DNA of 40,000 bases from Chrysomallon squamiferum (Eukaryota > Mollusca > Gastropoda > Neomphalida > Peltospiridae). This document shows, in pieces, positions 1-11,230 of the stretch; position 1 is the stretch's first letter; each line of letters opens with the position of its first letter. The notes below the pieces were generated by a model. It made no database searches and was not told where the DNA came from. It saw only the letters and a program-made list of their open reading frames with translations. Made by a program: the position numbers and the translations under genes. The DNA is taken from the NCBI GenBank assembly GCA_012295275.1, contig CM022675.1, positions 4,001,642 through 4,041,641 on the forward strand, written 5' to 3'.

Positions 1-200
1 TTATTTATTTAATCATTTATATATTTATTTAATTTATTTATTTATTTAATCATTTATTTATATACTTATTTATTTAATCATTTATTTATTTATTTTCTAT
101 TTATTTATTTAATCATTTATTTATATACTTATTTATTTAATCATTTATATATTTATTTTATTTATTTATTTATTTATTTGTTTATTTATTTACATACGTA
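1..200. repeat. TTTA-type microsatellite
   Basis: Nearly continuous TTTA/ATTT tetranucleotide repeat with interspersed aatcattta blocks, running in from the left edge of the window. The same motif recurs at 34429-34500 and 37681-37710. Confidence 0.9.
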
Positions 201-490
201 TTTATTATTTTGAAAGTAATTACTTTCCATGAAGAGATGGTATTAATTAAATTAGCAAGATCATGAATAATATTATATAAAAATAAAAATACATCTGAAT
301 ATAAAACGACATTATTTATTAATATAAAATTTAAATTGTGTCCAGTATCTTCACTTTACTAAAATTTCATTTTTATTTGAACGAAGATGGAAATAAACTT
401 TTTGATAATCAGATTTTTATCTGTTTGTAAATATTAAAACATTAAAATATTTATTAATTTAGTTAATATTTGTATTTATTGATTTGTTTA

Positions 491-581
491 TTTATTCATT
501 CATTCATTCATTCATTCATTTATCATTTATTATTAGTAGTATTATTGTTATTATTATTATTATTATTGCTATTATTATTAT

Positions 582-628
<47 letters not shown>

Positions 629-650
629 ATAGTAGTAGTAGTAGTAGTAA
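491..650. repeat. Compound (ATTC)n / (ATT)n / (AGT)n microsatellite
   Basis: An ATTC run (about 491-521) is followed by ATT repeats and then a nearly pure AGT run (about 583-650). Open frames across it are homopolymer-like and not coding. Confidence 0.9.
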
Positions 651-727
651 TATTATTGTAATTGTAATAATGTAAGTTATGATAATAATGTAAATATTTG
701 TGATAATATAAAAATGGATATAAACCT

Positions 728-838
<111 letters not shown>

Positions 839-1034
839 TTACGCATATAATGTTTTTAGAAGAAAAAATAAATACCGAAATAACTGCGATATTAATGATT
901 ATCATACATGTATAAACCCATAATGTATATATGTATGTGCTTATCTACGTATCACAGTCTACTTTAATAAATTAATTAGCAGCAATACATCTCTAACACG
1001 CACGTTTCCATATACACAGTTAAACATTTATCAT

Positions 1035-1330
1035 GGTTTCTTGATAAACCAGTCTGGAGCAGTGGTTGGATCGGGAAAAGAGTCTTAACGGGAGGAATCC
1101 AGTATTGAACCTGAGTTCCATTACGCCCCGGACAGTGCCTGAGTGAAAGATTTAAAGTTTCGCTGTACCCGGTTCGCCAAGGGGATTTAACAAACGTCTG
1201 CTAGGAAACAGCGCCGGTTGTGTTAATAATATAAATATTTGATCTGTTGTCCGACTCGACATAAGCACAGCTCAGTGAGAGAGTGAACTGAGCGACCTGC
1301 AGATGAAATAGATCAGAGTCGAGTTTAACC
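1035..1330 (+). other. GC-richer unique block, possible decayed tRNA-headed SINE
   Basis: This is a roughly 300-bp island of balanced base composition in AT-rich surroundings. Near its start, ggagcagtggttgg at about 1056 resembles a Pol III A box. About 45 bp further on, tattgaacctgagttcc resembles a degraded B box followed by a SINE-like body. No tail or target duplication is evident, and it could equally be unique host sequence. The next 600 bp (1331-1930) contain a G9 run, purine tracts and no recognisable gene. Confidence 0.22.
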
Positions 1331-1929
1331 AGCCAAATTACCAAACAATCAGAAAGACGTGATAGTCTTTTGTGTTAAACCAATAACCACAGACACGTGA
1401 TAGGCCAGGAGCCAATCCAGAGGTGAGATCACTGGTTGTGGGGGGGGGGCGTGGGGTGGAATGCGCGGGTGTGGGTGTGGGTGCTTGGTAATTTTTTTGT
1501 TCTCTGTGATGAAGACAATAACAAAATATAAAATAAGATAGAGAAAAATAAAGTGAAAATGAAAATGAAACGAAATAAAATAAAATTAATCGATTCAAAT
1601 CACACACACACATATAGCGCTTTTGTTTGTGACTTTGAAATAATCACTTTGTACGTATGTATGTGCTTGTGTGCGTGTGTGACCGTACGTTTGTATACCT
1701 AGAACGCATTAACGTTTGCAGCTATGTAAGTATTATACGAATGAATGCAACGCATAATTACTTATAAATACAACAAAATACTCAACAGATCTACGTTTTA
1801 CTTTCAACTGACGTTTTTACATAGCCCGTTACTGCCCCACCCTCTTGAAGAATGCCACAGACCCGACCCTGGGTTTGCACATTTTCACATTAAAGCCTAT
1901 GAACTGAAATCTTACAGACAATCAAAGGA

Positions 1930-2300
1930 TTCCCTGTAATCGCTGGCCGCGTTTGATTGCCAAGTTACTTCCCTCGAATCAAACTCTCCTCAAGGGGGCG
2001 CTCGACGCCGTTTTGCAGGTCACTCATTTGTAAGTAGTAATCAAACTGGGAGAAGAATCGTAATTTTCCCAGAGTCACCGAGTGCAGTTCATTTAGTTAA
2101 AGAATTTGGTGAAGAAAAAAAAAAAAAAAAAAAAAAAAAAGATAATAAAAAATTATGAATAGACAAACAAAAGACAAACATAAGTTTCGTAGTCGTAAAG
2201 CGTTAAACGGAGCAGACGGAAGAAGTGAACACCACAATGCGTTGTGAAGACCCGCAATAAACCGAAATTCACCGCTTGTCTGAAATGAATGGTAAGTGAA
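1930..2300 (+). other. GC-richer island without recognised gene
   Basis: The interval has several CpGs (for example gggggcgctcgacgccg near 1995-2011), an A26 run at about 2115-2140, and a donor-like ATG-AATG-GTAAGTG string at about 2285-2297. It could be a promoter or first exon, but there is no coding signal beyond a few codons. Confidence 0.2.
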
Positions 2301-2353
2301 TAATAAAGGAAAACACAGAGAGAGATAAAGAGGACTCAGGAATGTCCACTAAT

Positions 2354-2376
2354 AGCCTCGTTTTGAAAACGAGGCT
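2354..2376. repeat. Perfect 11-bp inverted repeat (palindrome)
   Basis: The arms agcctcgtttt and aaaacgaggct are exact reverse complements around a single g at 2365. It stands out because it is not made of simple repeat. It is not followed by a T run and is not obviously a terminator. Confidence 0.8.
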
Positions 2377-2469
2377 GCGTTAATTTTAGTGCCCGCATTT
2401 GATTAGTTTCTGATGAGACATCGTGAGAAAAATAAAATTAATTAATATAAAATTTTACTGAATCGTTTT

Positions 2470-2640
2470 TTATATATATATATATATATACACACATATT
2501 TCTTTTACACATAAAAGATAAACATTCTACCTCTGTCACAGAGACATATAATATTTTATATGCAAACATATATATCCATCCATCCATCCATTCTCTATAT
2601 ATATGTGTGTGTGTGTGTATGTGTGTATGAGTGTGTATGC
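2470..2640. repeat. (TA)n, (ATCC)n and (GT)n short tracts
   Basis: Short TA, CATC and TG tracts lie at about 2471-2490, 2575-2592 and 2602-2636. Interspersed sequence shows no gene. Confidence 0.8.
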
Positions 2641-2870
2641 CAATATATAGTAAACTTATTGCAGAAAGGCAGCGAGAGATATAGACAGAACAAAAAAAAT
2701 GTAAAAAAAAAAAAAAAAATAATAGTAATATTAGGAAGAGTCGAAGATATTAAAGTTAACATTCAGTTAAATTCAGTTTAGTGAAATAAAATAGAAAAGT
2801 AGAGTATACATTGTTTTTACCTATTAGTATTAATTTATTATCACATTTCCAAGTTATTTCAAATAAAAAT

Positions 2871-2883
2871 AGTAATAATAATC

Positions 2884-2948
<65 letters not shown>

Positions 2949-2991
2949 TAAAATTATAATTATAATAATAATCATGATGATGATGATGATC

Positions 2992-3045
<54 letters not shown>
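2871..3045. repeat. (AAT)n / (GATAAT)n microsatellite
   Basis: AAT runs at about 2874-2948 grade into GAT and GATAAT repeats up to 3045. Confidence 0.92.
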
Positions 3046-3247
3046 TAGTAGTGATGCTAACAATAACAGACGAACACGCACACACACGTGTGACATGTAA
3101 TAACAAATACAAAGCGAATATTCGCACTGTGAACACTGTTCACTGGATTTTACGTTTATTTATATGACAGGTCGACGAAAACAATAAACAATGAAATAAT
3201 AAAATAAAGGGAATGAAAGAAAGTGAAAAATAATAAAACATATATAT

Positions 3248-3280
3248 ACAGATAGATAGATAGATATATTAGATAGAAAT

Positions 3281-3340
<60 letters not shown>
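3248..3340. repeat. (GATA)n microsatellite
   Basis: GATA tetranucleotide repeat, interrupted at about 3270-3285 and then uninterrupted to 3340. Confidence 0.95.
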
Positions 3341-3341
<1 letters not shown>

Positions 3342-3416
3342 TGATGCAATTAAAAAATATAAATAAATAAAGAAAAAGAAAAAGATAAGAAAAAGCATTA
3401 AAAACAATATCAAAAT

Positions 3417-3446
3417 AATAGTAATAATAATATTATTAATAATAAT

Positions 3447-3501
<55 letters not shown>

Positions 3502-3684
3502 TAATAATAATATTAATAGTAATAATAATAATAATAATATAAATAAAATAAATAAATAAACGAACATATAAATAAATGAATATATAAAAAAAGGAAAATA
3601 AATGAAGAATGTATGTTTTATTAATTATTCTGTTACTTAATAATTGTTCAGTCGATCAAACAAAAATATAAATAAATAAATAGA

Positions 3685-3723
<39 letters not shown>

Positions 3724-3725
3724 AT
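3417..3725. repeat. (AAT)n and (AAAT)n microsatellites
   Basis: AAT array at about 3417-3540 and AAAT array at about 3661-3725, with A/T-rich spacer between them. Confidence 0.92.
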
Positions 3726-3816
3726 ATGTAAGTAAAAAATTTAAATACAATAATATAAAATAAAATAAAGAAAAAATTGAAAAAGTATTTCTCCCTCTTT
3801 CTGTATATGTGTATGT

Positions 3817-3836
3817 ATGCATGTGTGTGTGTGTGT

Positions 3837-3929
<93 letters not shown>

Positions 3930-3978
3930 ATGTGTGTGTGTATGTGTGTGTGTGGATGTGTATGCGTGTGTGGGTGTG
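3817..3978. repeat. (GT)n microsatellite
   Basis: About 160 bp of GT dinucleotide with small interruptions (tt at 3880, gga near 3928 and 3953). Confidence 0.95.
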
Positions 3979-4785
3979 GAAAGAAGGAAATAATGAAAAA
4001 AGAATAAATTAAATATGAACTAAATGGAACTGTATGAAGTTCAATGAATCGACCAAAGCTGACAGAAATAATGATTTCTTCAAAAAGGTTTGTAAATAGT
4101 GGGTGGTCGTTGTCATAAAGTTTCGATTCGGATTATACAGGTTATTGTTAGAACGAGAAAACAGCTCCATGACTAACATGTTATATGTTCCTTCTTTAAA
4201 GTCACCATCAATGTAAACATCAAAAGATAACTCACTTTATGATAATCAAACTTTTACGTTCTACGTTTTAGTGTTAACATTTTATTTTAATGGTCATTCA
4301 TCTTTTTTCTCTTCGTTTTCGTCTGTTTTTTCTTCATCCTCACAAATTTATGGTCTCAAAAGGGACGTAAATTGCACAAGCCATGCGCCAGATCGTAAAA
4401 CATATCCTCCATGTTTTCAATTTCTTTTTTCTGCCTCTGAATAACAAGAAGAAAAAAAAAGGTATGATACTAACGTTGTCAGAAGGTGATCGCCAGGTAG
4501 ATTTTCTTTGATCTCACCGCACAGGTAAATGCTCTTCAGGTATGTATCAGTTCTCGACAGCAGGCATAAAAGACTGCGTTTTGAAAATTTGGCTCATTTT
4601 AATAAATTAATCGATATGAAAAGAAATTTATTATTTTTTTATTTCGTGAACTGTTTATTTAGATTTTTTTTTTTTCTTTTTTTTCTTTCTTGAAGGAAAA
4701 TAATAATAATAATAAAACTTGTACTTTGAATTTTTTGAATAAGGAGTGAACACAGATGATGCGGAGTCAATAACTGTTGTAGTCG
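3979..4785. other. Intergenic, no recognisable gene
   Basis: Unique AT-rich sequence with short A and T runs. No coding, RNA or transposon signature is visible. Confidence 0.6.
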
Positions 4786-4956
4786 TGGTAGAGGTAGTGA
4801 TAGTAGTACTGTAACATGTATTGTACTAGAATTAGTCGTACCTACTAATTGTAGCAATAGTAGTAGTAGCGGTAGTAACTATAGTAGTAGTGGTTGAACA
4901 GTAGTTTAATAGTAATGAAGTACATCGAAGTAGTAGCATTATTATTATTATTATTA

Positions 4957-5003
<47 letters not shown>

Positions 5004-5053
5004 TAAATAGTAGTAGAAGTAGTAGAAATAGTAGTAATAGTAATAGTAATAGT
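4786..5053. repeat. (AGT)n microsatellite, interrupted
   Basis: AGT-rich tract, purest at about 4958-5000, with TTA at about 4938-4957. It lies just before the segmental unit begins. Confidence 0.9.
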
Positions 5054-5262
5054 CACTGTAGCAATTGTAAAATAATCACTATACTCACTATCGCATGTTT
5101 TATATACGTAGTTGAAGATTTACAAAAAGACGATGAAGATGACGATAGACAACAACAACGACAACCACGGCAATATGATACAGCATTCTGAAATGATATT
5201 TTCTTCTTGGCCATAATAATTATAATCAGATTTAAGACTGCTGTTATTTCAAATGCAGACAA

Positions 5263-5336
5263 GGCCTGTTAGCTCAGTTGGTTAGAGTGTCGTGCTAATA
5301 ACGCGAATGTCGTGGGTTCGATCCCCACATAGGCCA
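5263..5336 (+). tRNA. tRNA-Ile(AAU), unit 1 copy A
   Basis: This is a complete 74-nt cloverleaf. The acceptor arm pairs GGCCTGT with ATAGGCC (all seven pairs, one G-T). The D stem GCTC pairs with GAGT (one G-T). The anticodon stem TCGTG/CGCGA flanks the loop CTAATAA with anticodon AAT. The T arm is GTGGG-TTCGATC-CCCAC and the discriminator is A. Both internal Pol III boxes are present: an A box around TTAGCTCAGTTGG and B box GGTTCGATCC. A T4 stretch about 8 nt downstream can act as terminator. There is no intron. This gene is not interrupted by the LINE and differs from copy B by GAGT in place of GAGC. Confidence 0.95.
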
Positions 5337-5454
5337 ATTATTATTTTCATTACGTGTCATTTTTGTATTGTTTACATTTTCCCATTTATTATTAGTAGCA
5401 GTAGTAGTAGTAGGAGTAGTTGTTCTTGTTGATGTTGTAATATCATAACCATTG

Positions 5455-5640
<186 letters not shown>

Positions 5641-6392
5641 GCTGTTCTTGTTGTGAATCAATACTAAATATAATTTTTGTGAAATTAATAAGTGAAATGA
5701 TATCAAGAAAAATGTCAGAAACGGATTTAGGGGGTGCTTGTTACCAGCTTCACGTCCTCACCTACACAGGGGATATTAAAAGCGCAATCCTCTATTAACA
5801 TTATTATTAAATTTTGACGTTTTTGTTAAAAAACAATTGCAAGATTCGCCCTTGTTTAATAAGAATAATTTTTATTAATGAGTTAGAGAAAATACTTTCT
5901 TGGTTTTGATTATTTGAAGTAACAGAAAATTAACTATGCAGACGATGCAGTAACAAATCTATTATAATTATTGTTCCTTGTACATAGCAATAGCAATACG
6001 TTGAATGACTTGTAAAGAAAAAAATGTTTTATCTCAGAGCAAACATTTGTCTCTTTCTTCCTTTTTCTGCAAACTAATTCATCACAAACACAATATTTCA
6101 TAATTTCGATATTTTATTTATCTCACTATCTTCTCGCCCTAATCGTTTTTCTTAGTGGATCAAGGTAGATAACTCATGGAAACAACTCTATTATTAGGTA
6201 AGAGTAATTACCCTTCATTCGGTACATTTTGTAGACACGTTGTTAACAGTTACTGACATTTATACAGGCAGAAACGATCTTTCCGGGTTATATTATTAAA
6301 CTTAGTGAGCTTTCAAGAGAACATTTCATTATAATTATTTGATTATATCGCTGCATGATTATTTCAATTTATTTCGCTAGCAGTGGTTAAAT
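5641..6392. other. Unit spacer between tRNA A and tRNA B
   Basis: Unique sequence, highly similar to 12272-13038 and 18506-19278. It has no coding potential or RNA fold that I can see. It serves as the alignment anchor that shows the units are duplicates. Confidence 0.75.
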
Positions 6393-7111
6393 ATGGCAAG
6401 TATAACACACCTTATTTCGAATCTGCAACTGTCGTCCGGCCTGTTAGCTCAGTTGGTTAGAGCGTCTTACGAAGGAATAAAATATTTTCGAGTTTTACAT
6501 AACAATCAAATAAAAGTCTGTTACAACTGTATGGCGGATAATCATTTGTTGAAAGACTGTCCAAATATAAGGTGTCATAACTGTAAACAAAAAGGACATT
6601 TTGCTAGAAACTGCCCGAACATATTTCTGTGTGAAAAGTGTGGAAACAAAGAGGATGAATGTGAGTGTTGGACAGAGTATGACAGCGACGAACAAAAAAA
6701 AACAGCGACAGTGACAGTGATGATATGGAGTATACTACAGATAATGTAAAATCAAAGGAGAAAAAAGAAAGTGACGCAGAAAGTATCCAGAGGATAAATA
6801 CAACAGAAATGAAAATCAAAAAGGAAAAACAAAAATCGGAAAGTGGAGAAAAACCAGAAAAATCCCCTGATAAAAACACCAAAGTGAAAATTACTAACAA
6901 GGAAGCTGAAACCATCGAAGCAGAAAATAGTAAGCAGAGTAAAACAAAGCGTCGAACGAGATTGATCAAGCGTCCATCAGAAGAAAAACTGTGGAGCTTG
7001 GTAGAAAATAGAAAACAAAAACAGAGACAAGCAGCGCGCATGAAAAGTGTGAGAGAAAGTGTTGACAGGGCGATGAACGAGTATGGTGGGGGGAATATAG
7101 ACAAGATATAG
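6393..7111 (+). pseudogene. LINE ORF1 (zinc-knuckle protein), copy 1, frameshifted
   Basis: The open frame begins at an ATG in the host flank (6393), reads through the tRNA 5' part (translated LLAQLVRA) and enters the element at 6467. Zinc-knuckle motifs follow: CYNCMADNHLLKDC, CHNCKQKGHFARNC and a third CEKCGNKEDECEC-type cluster. After these comes a long charged Lys/Glu/Ser-rich tail, probably disordered and RNA-binding. A 9-A run near 6697 (7 A in copy 2) shifts the frame, and the tail continues in another frame from about 6725 to a stop at 7109-7111, 12 nt before ORF2. In L1/Tx1-type elements ORF1 binds element RNA in the RNP. The N-terminus is shorter than usual. No other ATG lies in the element before the first knuckle, so the native start may be lost. 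Confidence 0.85.
6438..6466 (+). pseudogene. tRNA-Ile(AAU) copy B, 5' part, split by LINE (unit 1)
   Basis: The first 29 nt of the tRNA (acceptor strand, D arm, base 26 and the first two anticodon-stem bases) are intact and then stop at gagcgtc, where the LINE begins. The A box is retained here, while the B box now lies 4.7 kb away at the 3' part (11180-11230). The gene cannot yield tRNA. The intact paralogue at 19325-19398 shows the uninterrupted form. Confidence 0.95.
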
Positions 7112-7123
7112 AATATTTTAAAA

Positions 7124-10100
7124 ATGGGTAATAGTTTTCTAATTTTTCTAATTCTGATTATGATCTTGTCTATAAATGTAAACGGACTGAGAGATATTGA
7201 GAAATTAAATTCAGTTTTTGCAACATTTAAAAGTAAACATGCAAATATTATTTTTCTACAGGAAACATTTTGGGATAATGACTTCATTGAGAGATATAAA
7301 CATTTATGGGAAGGAAATATATTTTATAATAATTGTCCAAATAAAAAAAGAAGGGGTGTAGCAATACTGGTATCAAAAGAATGTCCTTATAAGTTTACAT
7401 TTAATGGTTGCGACACTGAAGGCAGGATTTTAAAAATTAATACGAAAATAGATGAAGAAGAATACAGTTTTATAAATGTATATGCACCAAATAATATTGA
7501 AGAAAGTTTTTTTTTTTTTTTTTTAAAGGATTATGTAAATTTGTGGATTTAAAAAATGCAATAATGGCAGGAGATTGTAATGAAATTTTAGATCCTAACT
7601 TAGATTTAGGCATTAATAATAAAACTTTCAATATGAAAAGTAGTAATGAATTACAGTCAGTTATTTTTAATTATAATTTAGTTGATATTTGGCGACACAG
7701 AAATCCAGATAAAAGGCAATTTACTTGACCTCAAATAGTTGAAAAAAACTATAAAACAGTCAAGAATTGATTTATTCTTAATTTCTAGAAATTTATTACA
7801 GTTTATAAGTAATGCATATATATCCTATACCTCGGTTAGTGATCACACTTTTTTATCACTTAAAATAGATTTTTCTCATGTAGAGAGAGGTCAAGGTATT
7901 TGGATCTTTAATAATGAATTGTTGAAAGATGAAAGTTTTTGTAAAGCTATTATTGAAGTTACTAATAATGCTTCTGAGTGTCCTTTGTTACAAACTGAAC
8001 CTAGTGTTTGGTGGGACAACTTAAAATATAAAATGAAAACATGTGCAAGAAATTTTGCGATAAAAAAGAGAAAATCAGATAACGAAAAATATTATAATAT
8101 ACAAAATGCTTTGAAAAGAGAATATGCTAAACTAGCTGTAAATAATCATCATGATTTGAGTAACATACAAATTTTAGAAGAAAAATTAAAATTAATTGAG
8201 AGATCTAAATGTAATGGTGCTATTTTAAGATCTAAAGCTCATTGGAATCTAGATATGGATAGAAATACCACGTTTTTTCTCAGTTTAGAAAAATCAAAAC
8301 AAGAATCAAATTCTATTAAAGAGCTATAAACAGTAAATGGATTAACAAGAAAAACGGAAGATATATTACAATATGCTTATGATTTTTTATTCAAAATTAT
8401 TTACACAAGAAAATGTAGATATTATTAAACAAGAAGAAATAATAAATTACAATTGAAGAATTAACTGAAGCTTTAAAAGAAATGAATAGAAATAAATCAC
8501 CTGGTTTGGATGGTCTAACAGTAGAATTTTATGTTAAATTCTGGGAACATTTTAAAAATTTCTTTCATAAAGTAGTTATGTCAATTCAGAAAGAAGAAAT
8601 GTTGTCACGCAGTATGAAAAAAGGAGTAATTAGTTTATTTTACAAGAAAAAAGGAGATAAAGCAGACCTAAACAATTTCAGACCTATCAGCCTTTTAAAT
8701 GTAGATTATAAAATTATTGCTAAAGTTCTTGCAAATCGTCTTAAACAAGTAATGTCAACTATTATTTCATCAGAACAAACCTGTTGTGTAAAAGGAAGAG
8801 ATATTGCTGACAATATTATGTCAGTAAGAGATATTATAGATATTGTCGAGTTAAATAATACAGAAGGGTATATAGTTAAAATAGATCAAGAGAAAGCTTT
8901 CGATAGAGTATCACATAGTTTTATTTTAAAAGTTTTGAAAAAATTCAATTTTGGTGATAATTTTATAAAGTGGATTAAAATACTATATAATAATATAAAA
9001 GGTTGTGTAAAAATTAATGGACATTTAACACCTTTTTTCAATATTACAAGAGGGGTTAGACAAGGATGTCCAATATCAATGATGCTTTATGTTATTGTAT
9101 CTGAACCCTTAAATAATTTAATTAAAAAAAGACATAGCATGAATGGAATTAGAATAACAAATGAACTTAATTCTTTATTATTTCAGCATGCAGATGATAC
9201 TACAGTAACTGTCTGCGATGCTCAGTCAGTAGAAAATGTTTTTAATACAATAAATATGTATTGTAGTGCTACAGGGGCAAAAGTCAATGTAGATAAGTCA
9301 GAAGTACTTTATCTTGGTAAAACCATGATTGAAAACGAATCTTTTAACATTCCAATATCAATAAATAAAAACTATGTTAAAATTCTAGGTATATATTTAG
9401 GACGAAATAAACCATTATGTGAAAGATTGAACTGGAAAAATAAATTAGCTAAAATGTCTAATCTAATTAACTTATGGAGTCAAAGGAAACTTACTTTGCA
9501 CGGAAAAGCTGAAGTATGGAATACTTTATTAACATCTAGACTGTGGTATATCATTAGCACAATAAATGTACCAAATTGGGTAGAAAATGAAATTCATAAA
9601 TTATTTTGTAAATTTATGTGGGAAGGAAAAACGCATTTAATAAAATATTCAACAATAATTGGAAATAAAATGTCGGGTGGACTAAATATTCAAGATATTT
9701 CATTAAAGAAAATGGCTTTTCGAATAAAAATGTTAAAGAAATATTTTGATAATAATTTTAAAAATGTGTGGAAATATACAATGTCAATATTTCTTGAAAA
9801 ATATATGAATATGAATCTAAATTATGACATTTTTAAAATAGTATACAGTAAAGAAGCTTTAAAAGTTATCAATCCTTTTTATGCTGAAATGTTATCAGCT
9901 TGGGACTATGTTAATAATGGAGAACGTAATTTCCCACTTGATACAGACGAAATATTGTCTCAGCCACTTTTTCAAAATCCATTCATTAAATATAAAAACA
10001 AATTATTACCATTTAGTTCTTTTATAAAAAGTGGAATAGTCAAAGTGGCTGATATTGCTTATGAAGTAATATCAGGTTTTCTTCCTTTTACAGCTATTGT

Positions 10101-10961
10101 AGAAATTATTCATGGAAAATCTCCAGAATTATCCAAAAACCAAATTCATATAGCTTACAATGTTATTAAGAAGTCACTTCCAGATGAAGGGAAAAGTTCT
10201 ATTAATAGAAATGCTAAAAGATTAACATCTAATAAAGATTTATTTTTGTTTCAGAATAATGAAATGATAAATGTCAGCAAATTTACAGTTAAAATAATTT
10301 ATTCTATTTTAATGTAAAAAAACTTTAAAGCACCAACTTGTGAAGACAAATGGAATGAGCTTGGTTTTAATATATTCTGGAGACCAGTTTCGAAATGGAT
10401 ACACTATAGTGATAAATTTACTGAATTTATAGACTTAGATTTTAGAATAGTTCATCATATAATATATACATATAACAAATTATATAAATATGGCAAAATC
10501 TCATCTAGTGTATGTCCAGTGTGTTTGAAGGATGATGAAGATTTGTGCATTTATTTTTGTATTGTGAAGAATTGAAGGAATTAATATCAATCTTTCATGA
10601 AATATGTATTTATATATTTAAGAAAACAGGGTTTTCTCTAGAACAATTAAAAAGATTATTAATATTTGGATGTTATCTCAAAATTGAAAATAGTACAATA
10701 GAATTTATTAATATTATTCTTTCAATTTATAGAATAACAGTGTTCAAAAGGCGTGTAATAGCTCAAATAAAAGGAACAAATATCAATATAATACATTTCT
10801 TTAGAAATTATATGTATCAGTGCTTTAAAATCATTCTAAATCAATATCGTATTCAAAACAAACTTTCAATTTTTATTAACAAATATGTTAAGAACAATAT
10901 TTTCCTAGAACTAAAAGATGACATACTTATTTTCAAATATCCTTTGGAAAGCTACAAATAA
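7124..10961 (+). pseudogene. LINE ORF2 (APE endonuclease-reverse transcriptase), copy 1, degenerate
   Basis: The remnant spans about 1280 codons. The N-terminal APE-type endonuclease shows LSINVNGLRD (metal-binding Asn), IIFLQETFWD, INVYAPNN, a GDxNE motif with Cys where copy 2 has Phe, RIDLFLIS and SDH. The reverse transcriptase lies at 8482-10317: KSPGLDGL, VKIDQEKAFDRV (residues 133-144 of that segment), RGVRQGCPIS and HADD (residues 236-239, catalytic Asp pair). The C-terminal zinc motif CPVC...C is at about 10517. Lesions are: T-run expansion near 7508-7524 with frameshift; TGA at 7726, probably from the conserved Trp of the FTW motif; extra A near 7742; TAA at 8327; an extra T near 8383; a frameshift near 8452; TAA at 10315; and a lost base near 10546. 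ORF2 would nick the target and prime cDNA synthesis. This copy cannot make it. Confidence 0.92.
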
Positions 10962-11179
10962 TCAATATAGATAAATCATGGAAATGGATAAAAGAATTAA
11001 TACTATAAAATACTGTAAATATATATGAATATTCCGAATAAATAAGAATGCATGCATGTGTGTGTGACTGAGTGTGACTGAATGTGTGAGAGGAAACAGT
11101 TTTTATTATTGTTATTTACAGTTTTAATGTTATTTTAATTGTGTACAACTGGTGATTATACTAATAAAGATAAAAAAAA
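10962..11179 (+). other. LINE 3' UTR and A-rich tail, copy 1
   Basis: About 220 bp of non-coding sequence with a short GT-rich stretch (11055-11090). It ends in ctaataaagat plus nine A. The AATAAA at about 11163 is a potential poly(A) signal just before the tail, consistent with target-primed reverse transcription from a polyadenylated RNA. Confidence 0.75.
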
Positions 11180-11230
11180 AGCGTCGTGCTAATAACGCGA
11201 ATGTCGTGGGTTCGATCCCCACATGGGCCA
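11180..11230 (+). pseudogene. tRNA-Ile(AAU) copy B, 3' part, split by LINE (unit 1)
   Basis: The part restarts at agcgtc (second copy of the target duplication) and continues through GTG, the anticodon loop CTAATAA, the T arm with the intact B box, the ATGGGCC acceptor strand and discriminator A. It lacks the 5' acceptor strand and D arm. Confidence 0.95.

Larger units (their letters stand above)
6467..11179 (+). mobile_element. Non-LTR retrotransposon (L1/Tx1-like) inserted in tRNA-Ile, copy 1
   Basis: The element of about 4.7 kb starts at ttacgaagg and ends in aataaagat followed by an A tail. It has no terminal repeats. It carries ORF1 (zinc knuckles) and ORF2 (APE endonuclease plus reverse transcriptase). 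It is flanked by agcgtc at 6461-6466 and 11180-11185, a 6-7 bp target duplication of tRNA bases 22-28. The site sits in the anticodon stem between bases 28 and 29. APE endonuclease, CCHC ORF1 and precise RNA-gene insertion together point to an L1/Tx1-group lineage, which is inference from architecture. Little sequence precedes the zinc knuckles, so the 5' end is probably truncated. The copy is inactive because both ORFs are broken. Confidence 0.93.

Noticed and set aside
2285-2300. First exon ending at ATGAATG-GTAAGTG
   Set aside because: A donor-like string alone is too weak. There is no clear promoter, no downstream acceptor and only two codons of frame.
3249-3340. CRISPR-like regular repeat (also the 36349-36704 minisatellite)
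   Set aside because: There are no unique spacers between repeats. These are simple tandem arrays in a eukaryotic genome.
6604-7287. 227-codon minus-strand frame with hydrophobic, Ser/Phe-rich sequence (and its counterpart at 13221-13931)
   Set aside because: It is antisense to the Lys/Glu-rich ORF1 tail and the ORF2 start. AAA/GAA-rich codons read backwards give TTT/TTC frames. It has no independent support.
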